Below are positions 1 through 7,040 of a stretch of DNA of 43,133 nt, one piece after another. Source of the DNA: JANMAT01 sp031359995. Its GTDB lineage: Bacteria; Actinomycetota; Acidimicrobiia; Acidimicrobiales; Ilumatobacteraceae. The notes below the pieces were generated by a model. That model saw only the letters and a program-made list of their open reading frames with translations. It was not told the DNA's origin and did not search any database. A program made the position numbers and the translations under genes. Location: positions 1-43,133 of the forward strand of contig JANMAT010000088.1 of assembly GCA_031359995.1 (NCBI GenBank), given 5' to 3'. Position 1 is the stretch's first letter. Every line of letters begins with the position of its first letter.

Positions 1-378
1 CACTGCGGCGTCGTGAGCGTCGGCCCAGCCGGCATCACCGGTGAGGGCCCACATCACCGAGACGCTCTTCGGTGCGGAGAACGTGGCATCGAACCCAATG
101 ACCGGGCGGACCACGCGCCCGTCAGCCAACACCCGCTCGACGAAGGCGCGACCGAGCCGTGTCCCATCCCTGGGGTCACGGCCCTCCAGCACGCTCACGA
201 GATCGGCGCGATCGACGATGCCCACGAGACCGAGCCGACGCGCAGGCTCACCGACCCACACTCCAGGCTCCTCGTTGGCCGCGGTGAGGTACTCGGTCAG
301 ATACGCGGCGACGGCGCGCGCCGACCCACCGCCGCCACCCGACGGTGAGCCACCGTGGATCGACGTCACCCGCAGCAC
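1..378 (-). CDS. MobF/TrwC-family relaxase, N-terminal 126 residues (cut by window edge)
   Basis: The reading frame is open from a GTG at 378 to the left edge. The GTG has a GGGGG Shine-Dalgarno 6 nt upstream. The product starts VLRVTSIHGG and carries FDATFSAPKSVSVMW at about residues 93-107, the conserved block of TrwC/TraI relaxase domains. Tyrosines at about 25 and 29 (AAYLTEYL) are candidates for the nicking tyrosines of this family. Relaxases nick the transfer origin and lead the strand into the recipient, so this is the strongest sign that the element moves between cells. The family is usually over 800 residues and often fused to a helicase; that part is missing here. An oriT is not visible. 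Confidence 0.85.
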   Translation of the reverse strand, partial: MLRVTSIHGGSPSGGGGGSARAVAAYLTEYLTAANEEPGVWVGEPARRLGLVGIVDRADLVSVLEGRDPRDGTRLGRAFVERVLADGRVVRPVIGFDATFSAPKSVSVMWALTGDAGWADAHDAAV

Positions 379-463
379 GGTGAGCCCCCGACACGCCGTT
401 TGGGTACCTGTCTGCTGCAAACACTGATGGCTTCGCCGGGATGGGTCACGGGAGCGCTCGCTT

Positions 464-847
464 CTACTTCGGGAGCAGCGCGAGCTGCTCGACCGGAAGG
501 GGCGTGGAGCCCGGATCAAGCGCGAGAACGCTGCCATCGCGATCCGAGTCCAGGAGATCGCCGGCAACGTGGATCACGTGGCCGCGCGTGAACGTGCCGC
601 GGTGAGGGCATCGCGGCGACGACGCGCTCGGCCCGGCACGGCGAAGGACGCCCACGTCGGCCGCGCCGCTGTCGCCCATGACATCGAGTGCGAAGACGGA
701 CATGACGGCGAGCACGCCGTCGGGCGCGGGAAGCGTGGCAGCGGCGTGCTCGCCGTCGAGGCGCGGCAGGGCCACCGCTCGGGCGGCGCGATGCACCACC
801 TTGGCTTGGCGCCCGATCGTGCGCTGACCGGTGGACGCGTCGGTCAT
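464..847 (-). CDS. Small unknown protein of the mobile element
   Basis: This 127-residue product begins MTDASTGQR. Its ATG overlaps the stop of the upstream excisionase-like gene as ATGA, so the two are probably translationally coupled, and the relaxase starts 85 nt further on. There is no signal peptide or membrane segment. The middle is rich in Ala, Arg and Gly, and the C-terminus is LPVEQLALLPK. I do not recognise a family. A longer frame starting at 913 exists but would overlap the upstream gene by 70 nt, so the coupled start is preferred. Position between excisionase and relaxase suggests an accessory mobilization or regulatory role; this is inference only. Confidence 0.55.
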   Translation of the reverse strand: MTDASTGQRTIGRQAKVVHRAARAVALPRLDGEHAAATLPAPDGVLAVMSVFALDVMGDSGAADVGVLRRAGPSASSPRCPHRGTFTRGHVIHVAGDLLDSDRDGSVLALDPGSTPLPVEQLALLPK

Positions 848-1098
848 GCCGCCGATGCTGCGTTGCGGAGCGACACGACACGGCCGGTGTGGAGCAATTC
901 GAGGAGCGCCCAACGGGGTACGCGGAGGTTCGACCCGACTCGGATGACCGGGAGTCCCTCGCGCTCGTCGCTGGCGAGGTATCGGCGGGCGAGTTGGTAG
1001 GCGAGGGTGCGACCGATCCGCAGTTCGTCTGCTGCCTCGGACACCGTGAGCAGGAGGGGCTCGCCGGTGCCCTGATGCATCGCCTCGATCGCGGTCAT
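844..1098 (-). CDS. AlpA/MerR-like helix-turn-helix protein, probable excisionase
   Basis: This 84-residue protein has the excisionase-type DNA-binding fold: LLTVSEAADELRIGRTLAYQ is the helix-turn-helix, followed by a short linker and LPVIRVGSNLRVPRWALLEL, the strand-wing ending typical of HTH_17/AlpA proteins. Such proteins bend DNA at attachment sites to favour excision, or activate integrase and transfer genes. It is the first gene of a run with the small unknown gene and the relaxase. The start at 1098 has only a weak AGG; an internal ATG at 1080 preceded by GAGG is an alternative. The upstream direct repeats at 1185-1212 may be its binding site. Confidence 0.78.
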   Translation of the reverse strand: MTAIEAMHQGTGEPLLLTVSEAADELRIGRTLAYQLARRYLASDEREGLPVIRVGSNLRVPRWALLELLHTGRVVSLRNAASAA

Positions 1099-1184
1099 AG
1101 CGACCTGATTACACCCGTGTCAGCCTGCCGACAACGGCACAAAAAACCTGCTCACGGTGTGTGCCCAAAGCAGCTAGGACTCGT

Positions 1185-1212
1185 GGACACTGTCCGGTAC
1201 TGGCGGACACTG
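1185..1212. promoter_or_regulatory. Candidate operator/iteron pair upstream of the excisionase gene
   Basis: GGACACTGTCC at 1185-1195 is a perfect 5-bp inverted repeat around one base. Its left half plus three bases (GGACACTG) recurs at 1205-1212, exactly 20 bp later, or about two helical turns. The pair lies 87 bp upstream of the excisionase-like gene. Regularly phased repeats in this position fit a binding site for the excisionase or another element regulator, but no promoter hexamers were clear. Confidence 0.35.
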
Positions 1213-1350
1213 AACGACACCAGACGGACGACGACGCGCCGAAAAGATTGTCCTTCCGCTAACCGATCGAACGCGCTGCGTGACGCCCGCCGAGTAGGCG
1301 CCAAGTGCAGCATCATGCCCGGCGAATTGGTCCCCTCTTACGCCTTCGCT

Positions 1351-1424
1351 TCAGTCGGTCTAAGTAGCGCTGTGGCGCCGGGCGGTCGATGGTTCGACGG
1401 CCAGCAGGCCGGTTACGGCCAGGC
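1351..1424 (-). pseudogene. Remnant of a second integrase 3' end
   Basis: These 74 bp align without gaps to the 3' end of the intact integrase gene at 3354-3427 (62 of 74 bases by eye, 84%). In the same frame they encode GLLAVEPSTARRHSAT and a stop at 1360-1362, against GLLAVESSTARRPSAASTD in the intact integrase. Similarity fades above 1424, and no catalytic residues are present. The divergence shows that it came from a related integrase rather than a fresh copy of this one. Confidence 0.7.
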
Positions 1425-1460
1425 GCAGACGGGACGACTGCCGTTGGGCCGCCGGCCAAC

Positions 1461-2759
1461 TCACGACCGTGCCATCGTGAGGCGCAGCCCCGTGTCGGTC
1501 GTCGGGTTGAACGTCACCTGGGCGAGACCTCCCCAGAGGAGCAGGTCGTGCCCGGTCCACCGCAGGACCGGTTCCGACACCGGCTGCGGCGACGTCGGAC
1601 CCGCGGCGAGCTTCGTCCACGAGGTCAGATCACCGGAAGCACCCTCCACGCTGCCGTCCGGACAGATCCACGCCAAGCGCTCGCCGGCCAGGATCGGTGG
1701 CACATCGAACTTCCCGGTCGCCGCGGTGGCCGCGCAGGCCGGTGGTGCGCCCGTGGTTGCCGTGAGGCGTGCCGGGTCGATGGCAAGCACCCGGTCCGGC
1801 GCCCGCAGCGTCACGACGACCGACGATCCATCCCACCCGGCCGAGCGGACGAACCCGTACACATAGGTCGGTGCGTCCGGCGGGCCCAGCGCGTCAGCGG
1901 GACCGTGCGTCCACGCGTCGGTGGCCGGGTCGTACGAGGCGAGCGCGGGTGCGAGATGGGTGCACGGCCCGGGCTCCGAACACATCTCCGTGAGGCCGAC
2001 GGCTACGACGATCTTCCCTGTCCACACCAACGCAACCGAGCGGCGGGGAACGAAATCGGGCGTGCCCACCGTCCGCCAGGTATCAGACGACGGCGAGTAC
2101 GCCAGCGCGGTGGGCTCGGAGAGCGACTGGCTCTCCTCACCTCCGACCACGAGCACTTCGCCACCGGTCCACACCGATGCCGCGGAGCTCCTCGATCCCA
2201 ACGGGCTGGGCGCCATCGGTAGCCAGCTGTCGCTCGCAGGACGATACCGAGCCCCCTGAGAGGCGGCCGTCTGCACGCCATTGGCGACCACCACGAGCTC
2301 GTCGCCCGACCAGGCGGCCGCCTGCACCGAACCCGCCAATCCTGCGGGAGCCGACGCGATCGACCGCCACGTCCCTAGTGCCGGGTCGAACGCGGCGCCA
2401 TCGCTCATGGCCGACACGACGTGATCGACGGAGCGATTCACCCCGCCCCACACCACGAGCTCCTTTCCGGTCCACGCCGACGCCCCATGCCACCGTCCGC
2501 CCAGTTCGGCCGAAGGCAGCGACGACCACGTGAACGTCGCGCCCTCGGCGGTAGTCATGCTCGACGTCGGCTGAACAGCGGTCGTCGCCCGGACGACCGT
2601 CGTGGTCGAGCCACTGAGCGATGTCGACGGGCTCGAGAGAACGGTTGTGGGAACAGACGTGCCGCCGGGACCACCGACCGTGCTGCGAGAACATCCGGCA
2701 ACCGCGAGAGCGCCAACGGCGACAATGCCGGCAACCTTGAGACCTCGATACCTTCGCAT
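1461..2759 (-). CDS. Kelch-repeat lipoprotein (element cargo)
   Basis: The 432-residue product starts at ATG 2759 with GGAAGG 6 nt upstream. An N-terminal extension to 2870 lacks a signal and is unlikely. MRRYRGLKVAG is followed by a hydrophobic stretch and the lipobox VAGC with Cys23, so it should be a membrane-anchored, surface-exposed lipoprotein. Residues 24-80 are a Ser/Thr/Val linker. The rest holds kelch-like blades such as WTGKELVVWGG, WSGDELVVV, WTGGEVLVVGG and WTGKIVVAVG, with NPTTDTG-type blade ends, predicting a beta-propeller. No enzyme motif is seen. It lies between the intact integrase and a remnant integrase 3' end, so it is probably cargo brought in by recombination. Ligand unknown. 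Confidence 0.75.
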   Translation of the reverse strand: MRRYRGLKVAGIVAVGALAVAGCSRSTVGGPGGTSVPTTVLSSPSTSLSGSTTTVVRATTAVQPTSSMTTAEGATFTWSSLPSAELGGRWHGASAWTGKELVVWGGVNRSVDHVVSAMSDGAAFDPALGTWRSIASAPAGLAGSVQAAAWSGDELVVVANGVQTAASQGARYRPASDSWLPMAPSPLGSRSSAASVWTGGEVLVVGGEESQSLSEPTALAYSPSSDTWRTVGTPDFVPRRSVALVWTGKIVVAVGLTEMCSEPGPCTHLAPALASYDPATDAWTHGPADALGPPDAPTYVYGFVRSAGWDGSSVVVTLRAPDRVLAIDPARLTATTGAPPACAATAATGKFDVPPILAGERLAWICPDGSVEGASGDLTSWTKLAAGPTSPQPVSEPVLRWTGHDLLLWGGLAQVTFNPTTDTGLRLTMARS

Positions 2760-3353
2760 TGGCACCTTCCAGTTGAGAAAGACACGCTGCGATGCTCGCA
2801 ACCAGTCGTCTCGGACTGCGACCTCAAGATCAGTTTGTCCGACTTGCGCGGTCAAGTCCGCATCCACCAATCAGAGTGCCGCGAGACGCCCACTCACGGC
2901 ATAGAGCACAATGGCACAACAACTATTGTTGCCTCGGAATACGACCGTGCCAACTCTCGACCATGCGCACCTGACACCCTTTAGGAAGCAAGCGCATAGT
3001 TGCGAACAGGCGCTCGCTCGTCGTCCAGGTCTTCGAATTGTGGCGCGTGGATTGGGTAACCGACCGACGATCGGTGCGATCTGACCTGAGGGGTGCCTAT
3101 CGGGTACCAACTGGCTCTTGTGCCCGGTCCAGCGACTTGTGAAACCTGTCACTGCCAGCGCTGTCCACAACATGGCTGCCTACCTTGCAGCTGACTTTCC
3201 CAGTGCCTGGTGGTGGATCTCGCGAGCCCGCTGCGCACGGTGAGCCAACATGTCCAGAAGTGGTCGAGGTCCCCAACGTGCGGCCGCGATTCCTCGCCGG
3301 TTCGGATGAGCCGACACGAAACGGCGCCAGATGGAAGCGTGATCGGTTTCGCC
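2760..3353. other. Gene-free spacer between integrase and lipoprotein
   Basis: No convincing coding region is seen. A 100-codon frame on the minus strand (2871-3173) has no ribosome-binding site or recognisable content. The stretch is noticeably less GC-rich than the rest of the window. It contains two short perfect inverted repeats: CAACAACTATTGTTG at 2917-2931 and ACCGACGATCGGT at 3063-3075. The first lies about 160 bp upstream of the lipoprotein start and could be an operator; support is weak. Confidence 0.5.
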
Positions 3354-4553
3354 TCAGTCGGTCGAGGCAGCGCTGGGACGCCGGGCGGTCGACGACTCGA
3401 CGGCCAGCAGGCCGGCCACGGCCTGGGCAAGCTGTCGATCGGTCTCGTCGACCTTGCCGCTGTAGTAGCGGGCAGCGACCGCAGGGTTGTGCCCGGCGCG
3501 CAGCGCCACCTGCGTCATCGAGTAGCCCATCTCCTGGCCGTAGGTCTCCATGAACTTGCGGAGGCTGTGCAGGTTCAGATGCGCGAGACCGGCACGATCT
3601 CGCAACCGGTTGAAGTACTGCGTGACGCTCCCCGGCTTCCACGGCTCGGACCCGTCGGCGGCGTCGGAGAACACGTAGGCGTCGTCGACGACCCTCACAC
3701 GAGCGAAGGCGGCGCGCTGATCGACCATGTCGATCTGCGCCCGCAGGATCGACACCGTGAGGTCGTCGAGCGCGATGGTGCGCACACGGCGGTTCTTCGT
3801 CGGGATCTCCCCCACGGGCACGCCCGGCAACGCCACGACCGATGCCGACACGCGCACCACGCCGGCGTCGAGGTCGAGATCGCGCCAGCGGCGAAGGCCG
3901 CACAGCTCGGCGCGCCGAAGACCCGTCGTGGCGGCCACGAGGATGGCGCGGGCGTACTCGGGGCGGCGCGACTGCTCGGCCGTCTCGATGAGCGCCCGGA
4001 TCTCCGCCGGCGTCGCAACGACCGGCGTGGTGTTCGGCCGCGACGGCGGCTCGGCCCACTGCGCCGGGTTCGAGTCGCGCCAACCCCACCGGCACGCCTG
4101 CGTGAACATCGAAGAGATGCAGGCGTGGATCTGGTAGACGGACCGCGGCGCAAGACCGCGCGCCTGATGGGCGCCGTACAGATCGGTCAGCGTCTTGGTG
4201 GTGACCTTCAGCACCGGCATGCGACCGAGCGTGGGACGAACGTTGCGCTCGTAGACCTTCTCGTAGCCCCGGATGGTGTTCGGCGACCGGCCCTTGCGCG
4301 TGAGCTCGACGACCCAGTCGACGAAGAGATCGTCGACCGACGCGCGCGTTCCCGTGTGGCGGCCCTTGGTCACCTCGGCGACCAGCGCGGCGCGTGCCTT
4401 CTTGGCATCGCGCAGCGTGCCGTTGAACATGCGGCTGACCTGGCGACGTCGACCTGTGAGCGGATCACGTCCCGCCTCGACGATGAGCTCCCACGCGCCA
4501 GGAGAGCGTTCCCGCATGCCCGGACCGGTGCGCAGTGCCGCCACGAGGGCCAT
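3354..4553 (-). CDS. Tyrosine recombinase/integrase of the tRNA-Arg element
   Basis: This phage-type integrase (about 399 residues) has an N-terminal arm-type binding region (RSPGAWELIVEAGRDPLTGR), a SAM-like core-binding domain (about 60-150: SPNTIRGYEKVYERNVRPTL) and a full catalytic domain. Catalytic residues are Arg213 in TGLRRAEL, His329 and Arg332 in HSLRKF, His355 in AGHNP and Tyr363/364 in ARYY. It should cut and rejoin DNA at the tRNA-Arg 3' end. The start is uncertain: ATG 4553 is chosen because the open frame continues to 4667 inside the tRNA gene, and ATG 4517 (MRERSPG) is an alternative. The C-terminal tail is the segment repeated at 1351-1424. Confidence 0.92.
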   Translation of the reverse strand: MALVAALRTGPGMRERSPGAWELIVEAGRDPLTGRRRQVSRMFNGTLRDAKKARAALVAEVTKGRHTGTRASVDDLFVDWVVELTRKGRSPNTIRGYEKVYERNVRPTLGRMPVLKVTTKTLTDLYGAHQARGLAPRSVYQIHACISSMFTQACRWGWRDSNPAQWAEPPSRPNTTPVVATPAEIRALIETAEQSRRPEYARAILVAATTGLRRAELCGLRRWRDLDLDAGVVRVSASVVALPGVPVGEIPTKNRRVRTIALDDLTVSILRAQIDMVDQRAAFARVRVVDDAYVFSDAADGSEPWKPGSVTQYFNRLRDRAGLAHLNLHSLRKFMETYGQEMGYSMTQVALRAGHNPAVAARYYSGKVDETDRQLAQAVAGLLAVESSTARRPSAASTD

Positions 4554-4644
4554 GGTAACGAAGATGTTGGATCGATGTTGGAGTTTGGTCGGCTGGGTCG
4601 CTGCCCGACAGGCGGTCAGCGAACGTTTTCCCAGTTCAGCGAGG

Positions 4645-4690
4645 CGCCCCCGGCATGATTCGAACATGCGACCGTCGGATTAGAAGTCCG
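4645..4690. other. Presumed attachment site (att) in the tRNA-Arg 3' half
   Basis: Tyrosine integrases encoded next to a tRNA 3' end normally use its anticodon-to-3' segment as the crossover region, and the element restores it on integration. The tRNA here is intact, as expected. The exact core cannot be set because the other junction is outside the window. Confidence 0.55.
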
Positions 4691-4718
4691 CTGCTCTATC
4701 CGGCTGAGCTACGGGGGC
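4645..4718 (-). tRNA. tRNA-Arg (anticodon TCT)
   Basis: On the minus strand the 5' acceptor arm GCCCCCG (from 4718) pairs with CGGGGGC (ending 4646). The D arm has GCTC/GAGC, the anticodon arm GCGGA-CTTCTAA-TCCGA gives TCT, and the T arm GCATG-TTCGAAT-CATGC is canonical. Discriminator G is at 4645, and CCA is not encoded. This gene is the apparent integration target of the element to the left. Confidence 0.95.
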
Positions 4719-4840
4719 CAGGCTGGAAGCCTACTGGCCGACCCCCGTGGTCTGGTCGGGTGAATGGCCATGCTGACCTGCGGCGACGCCACCCGGCTAG
4801 CGTGATGGCCGCGTCCGCCACACCGCCGGAGGGGGTGCCC

Positions 4841-7024
4841 ATGCCGCGATCGAAGCACGACGACGCCGACGATCCGTTCATCCGGTACGTCGACGCCGGC
4901 ATCCTCGCCACACCCCCGGCGACCAACCCGTTGCCCTCGGGCGAGACCCCGCCGGGAGCGGAACCGGGCGACGCGCCGGCGCGCAACTGGGCCCGCATCA
5001 CGCTCGCCCTCCTGGCCGTCCTGCTGGCCATCGGCGTCATCGTCTTCTTCGTGCTCGTCCACGGCCGGTTCCACGTCGACGGGTTCACCTCGATCATGCT
5101 CGTGCTGGCCGGGCTCGGAGGACTTGGCCTGCTGCTCAGCGCGGGCAACAAGCCGGCCAACTGGCTCGACAAGAACCTGGTGCTGCTGCTCGTGCCCGTC
5201 GTGCTCGTCGGGTTCTTCGTGACGCGCGTCGACTTCAACAGGAGCGCCAGCGCCGCCCCCTCGATCCCCATCGAGGATCTGAAGATCGACGTGCCCACCG
5301 CCACCGAACAGGTCGTCGTCGTGAGCGCCCCGTCGTTGGGCGTCACCGATGCCACCCTGCAGACCTTCACGCGCACCGGCAACGGCCCATGGACCACCGT
5401 GCTCGGGCCGGTGAACGCCCACCTCGGCCGAGGCGGGTTCAGCGCCAACCGACGCGAGGCCGACGGCACCACGCCCAGCGGTCACTTCGACCTCGCCGAG
5501 GCGTTCGGCAACAAGAGCGACCCCGGCACGAGGCTCCCCTACCGCACCATCGGGCGCGATGACTGGTGGGTCTCCGACAGCACCAGCGCCTCCTACAACA
5601 CGTGGCAGACGCACGCGGCGCCGGTGCCGTGGAACGCGGCGCGCGGCGAGCACCTCATCGAGTTCGGCCGGGCCTACAACTACGCCGTCGCCATCAACTT
5701 CAACCGGCCGGACCCCACCCCCGGCCTCGGCAGCGCCATCTTCCTGCACGTCGACACCGGGAACCCCACGTCCGGCTGCGTGTCGATCGGCGAGGACCAG
5801 CTGGTGTCGATCCTGAAGTGGCTCGACCCAGCCAAACACCCCCAGATCGTGATGGGTGAGGAGCGCCTGCTCCTGAAGGCCAACGACGCCCCGCCCGTGG
5901 TGGCCGGCGCCACCGGTGGCATCGCTCCGCTCGCGCCGAAGCGCCTGCTCGACACCCGCAGCGGGATCGGCGCCACGACCGGTGCCCTGGGCGCCCGGAG
6001 CACCCTCGACCTCACGGTCGCCGGTGGCACCACCACCGTGCCCGCCGACGCCGCCGCGGTAGCGCTCAACGTCACCCTCACCGAGCAGACCGAGGCCACG
6101 TACCTGACCGTGTACCCCCGGCCGGCCGACACCACCGAGGGCCCGCCCCTCGTGTCGAACGTGAACGGCGTGCCGAGCGAGCACCGCGCCAACATGGTGT
6201 TCGTGGCCGTGGGCGCCGACCGGCAGGTCCGCATCTACAACTTCGCCGGCCGCGCCCACGTGGTGGCCGACGTGGTCGGCTACGTCTCGCTGAGCACACC
6301 CGGCCGCTACCAGCCGGTGCCCACCTACCGCATCCTCGACACCCGGGCCGACACGCTCAAGGGCGTCACCACCCCCGCACCGGTGCGGGGAGGCAAGGCC
6401 GGCGAGCTCGAAGTGGCGGTGCCGTTCGCACCAGCGGGCGCCACCGCGGCGGTCGTGAACGTGACCGCGGTGCAGCCGTCGGTACCCACGTTCGTGGCCG
6501 CCTTCGCCGGCGACGCCACGTGGGCCGACACCAGCTCGGTGAACAGCCTCGGCCGCGAAAACTCGGCCAACCTGACCATCGTGGCGCTGTCGGCCACCGA
6601 CACCATCCGGTTGCGCAACGGCGCCGGCGCCACCGACGTGCTGGTCGACGTGCAGGGCTTCCTCATGCCGTCGGGCGACCGCTTCGTGGTCGCCCGCACC
6701 CCGGTGCGCGTGCTCGACACCCGCAGCGGAGTGGGCGTGCGCGGCATCGTGGGCCCCGGCGAGCTCGTGCGGGTGCGGGTCGGCGGCCTGCCGCCCGACG
6801 CCACCGCGGTGGCCGTCACCGTCACCGGGGTCGACGCAACGGCGGGCACCTTCATCCAGGCCGGCAGCAACGACGGCACCACCAGCAACGTCAACCTGCG
6901 GGCCGAGGACACGCGCGCCAATCTGGCCATCGTGGCGGTGGTGAACGGCTTCATCACGTTCAGCAACCACTCGGGGTCACTGCACGTGGTGGCCGACGTG
7001 ACCGGCTGGCTCGCCCCGGGCTGA
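4841..7024 (+). CDS. Membrane L,D-transpeptidase-like protein with three RLLDTR repeats
   Basis: 727 residues from ATG 4841, chosen for the strong GGAGGGGG just upstream. Three membrane segments (about 53-73, 84-101, 112-129) precede a YkuD/L,D-transpeptidase domain (about 155-345) with the signature HVDTGNPTSGCVSI (His303, Cys313), the catalytic His and Cys. Such enzymes make 3-3 peptidoglycan crosslinks or attach proteins to the wall. The rest is three repeats of about 125 residues that open with KRLLDTR (367), YRILDTR (497) and VRVLDTR (623). These recur in secreted actinobacterial proteins and are probably beta-rich surface modules. A TAGCGT hexamer at about 4799 could be its -10. The three-helix anchor fused to catalytic and repeat modules is uncommon; classic L,D-transpeptidases have a single anchor. 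Confidence 0.85.
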   Translation: MPRSKHDDADDPFIRYVDAGILATPPATNPLPSGETPPGAEPGDAPARNWARITLALLAVLLAIGVIVFFVLVHGRFHVDGFTSIMLVLAGLGGLGLLLSAGNKPANWLDKNLVLLLVPVVLVGFFVTRVDFNRSASAAPSIPIEDLKIDVPTATEQVVVVSAPSLGVTDATLQTFTRTGNGPWTTVLGPVNAHLGRGGFSANRREADGTTPSGHFDLAEAFGNKSDPGTRLPYRTIGRDDWWVSDSTSASYNTWQTHAAPVPWNAARGEHLIEFGRAYNYAVAINFNRPDPTPGLGSAIFLHVDTGNPTSGCVSIGEDQLVSILKWLDPAKHPQIVMGEERLLLKANDAPPVVAGATGGIAPLAPKRLLDTRSGIGATTGALGARSTLDLTVAGGTTTVPADAAAVALNVTLTEQTEATYLTVYPRPADTTEGPPLVSNVNGVPSEHRANMVFVAVGADRQVRIYNFAGRAHVVADVVGYVSLSTPGRYQPVPTYRILDTRADTLKGVTTPAPVRGGKAGELEVAVPFAPAGATAAVVNVTAVQPSVPTFVAAFAGDATWADTSSVNSLGRENSANLTIVALSATDTIRLRNGAGATDVLVDVQGFLMPSGDRFVVARTPVRVLDTRSGVGVRGIVGPGELVRVRVGGLPPDATAVAVTVTGVDATAGTFIQAGSNDGTTSNVNLRAEDTRANLAIVAVVNGFITFSNHSGSLHVVADVTGWLAPG

Positions 7025-7037
7025 CCTAGGGCGAGCC
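7008..7037. terminator. Bidirectional terminator hairpin
   Basis: GGCTCGCCC (7008-7016) pairs perfectly with GGGCGAGCC (7029-7037) across a 12-nt loop. It overlaps the stop of the L,D-transpeptidase gene and lies just beyond the stop of the converging cinA, so it can serve both. No U tract is present, as is common in high-GC actinobacteria. Confidence 0.55.
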
Positions 7038-7040
7038 CCC

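Larger units (their letters stand above)
1..4690. mobile_element. Integrative mobilizable/conjugative element at tRNA-Arg (integrase-proximal part)
   Basis: The tyrosine integrase, excisionase-like gene and MobF relaxase all read leftward away from the 3' end of a tRNA-Arg gene. This is the usual layout of an element inserted at a tRNA 3' end. The right junction should lie within the tRNA 3' half (about 4645-4690). The left junction is outside the window, and I saw no second copy of the tRNA 3' end here. Between integrase and excisionase lie a kelch lipoprotein and loosely packed, lower-GC spacer DNA, unlike the tight chromosomal genes to the right. With only 4.7 kb visible I cannot tell a self-transmissible element from a mobilizable one, since no type IV secretion or replication gene is in view. 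Confidence 0.8.

Noticed and set aside
1..430. Plus-strand frames at the left edge
   Set aside because: They are antisense to the relaxase, whose conserved TrwC motif is clear.
2871..3173. A 100-codon minus-strand frame in the element spacer
   Set aside because: No ribosome-binding site, no family resemblance, many Cys/Arg residues in random order; judged non-coding.
4709..6970. A 753-codon minus-strand frame opposite the L,D-transpeptidase gene
   Set aside because: The plus-strand protein has a full active site and repeats; the antisense frame is low-complexity Val/Gly/His/Asp.
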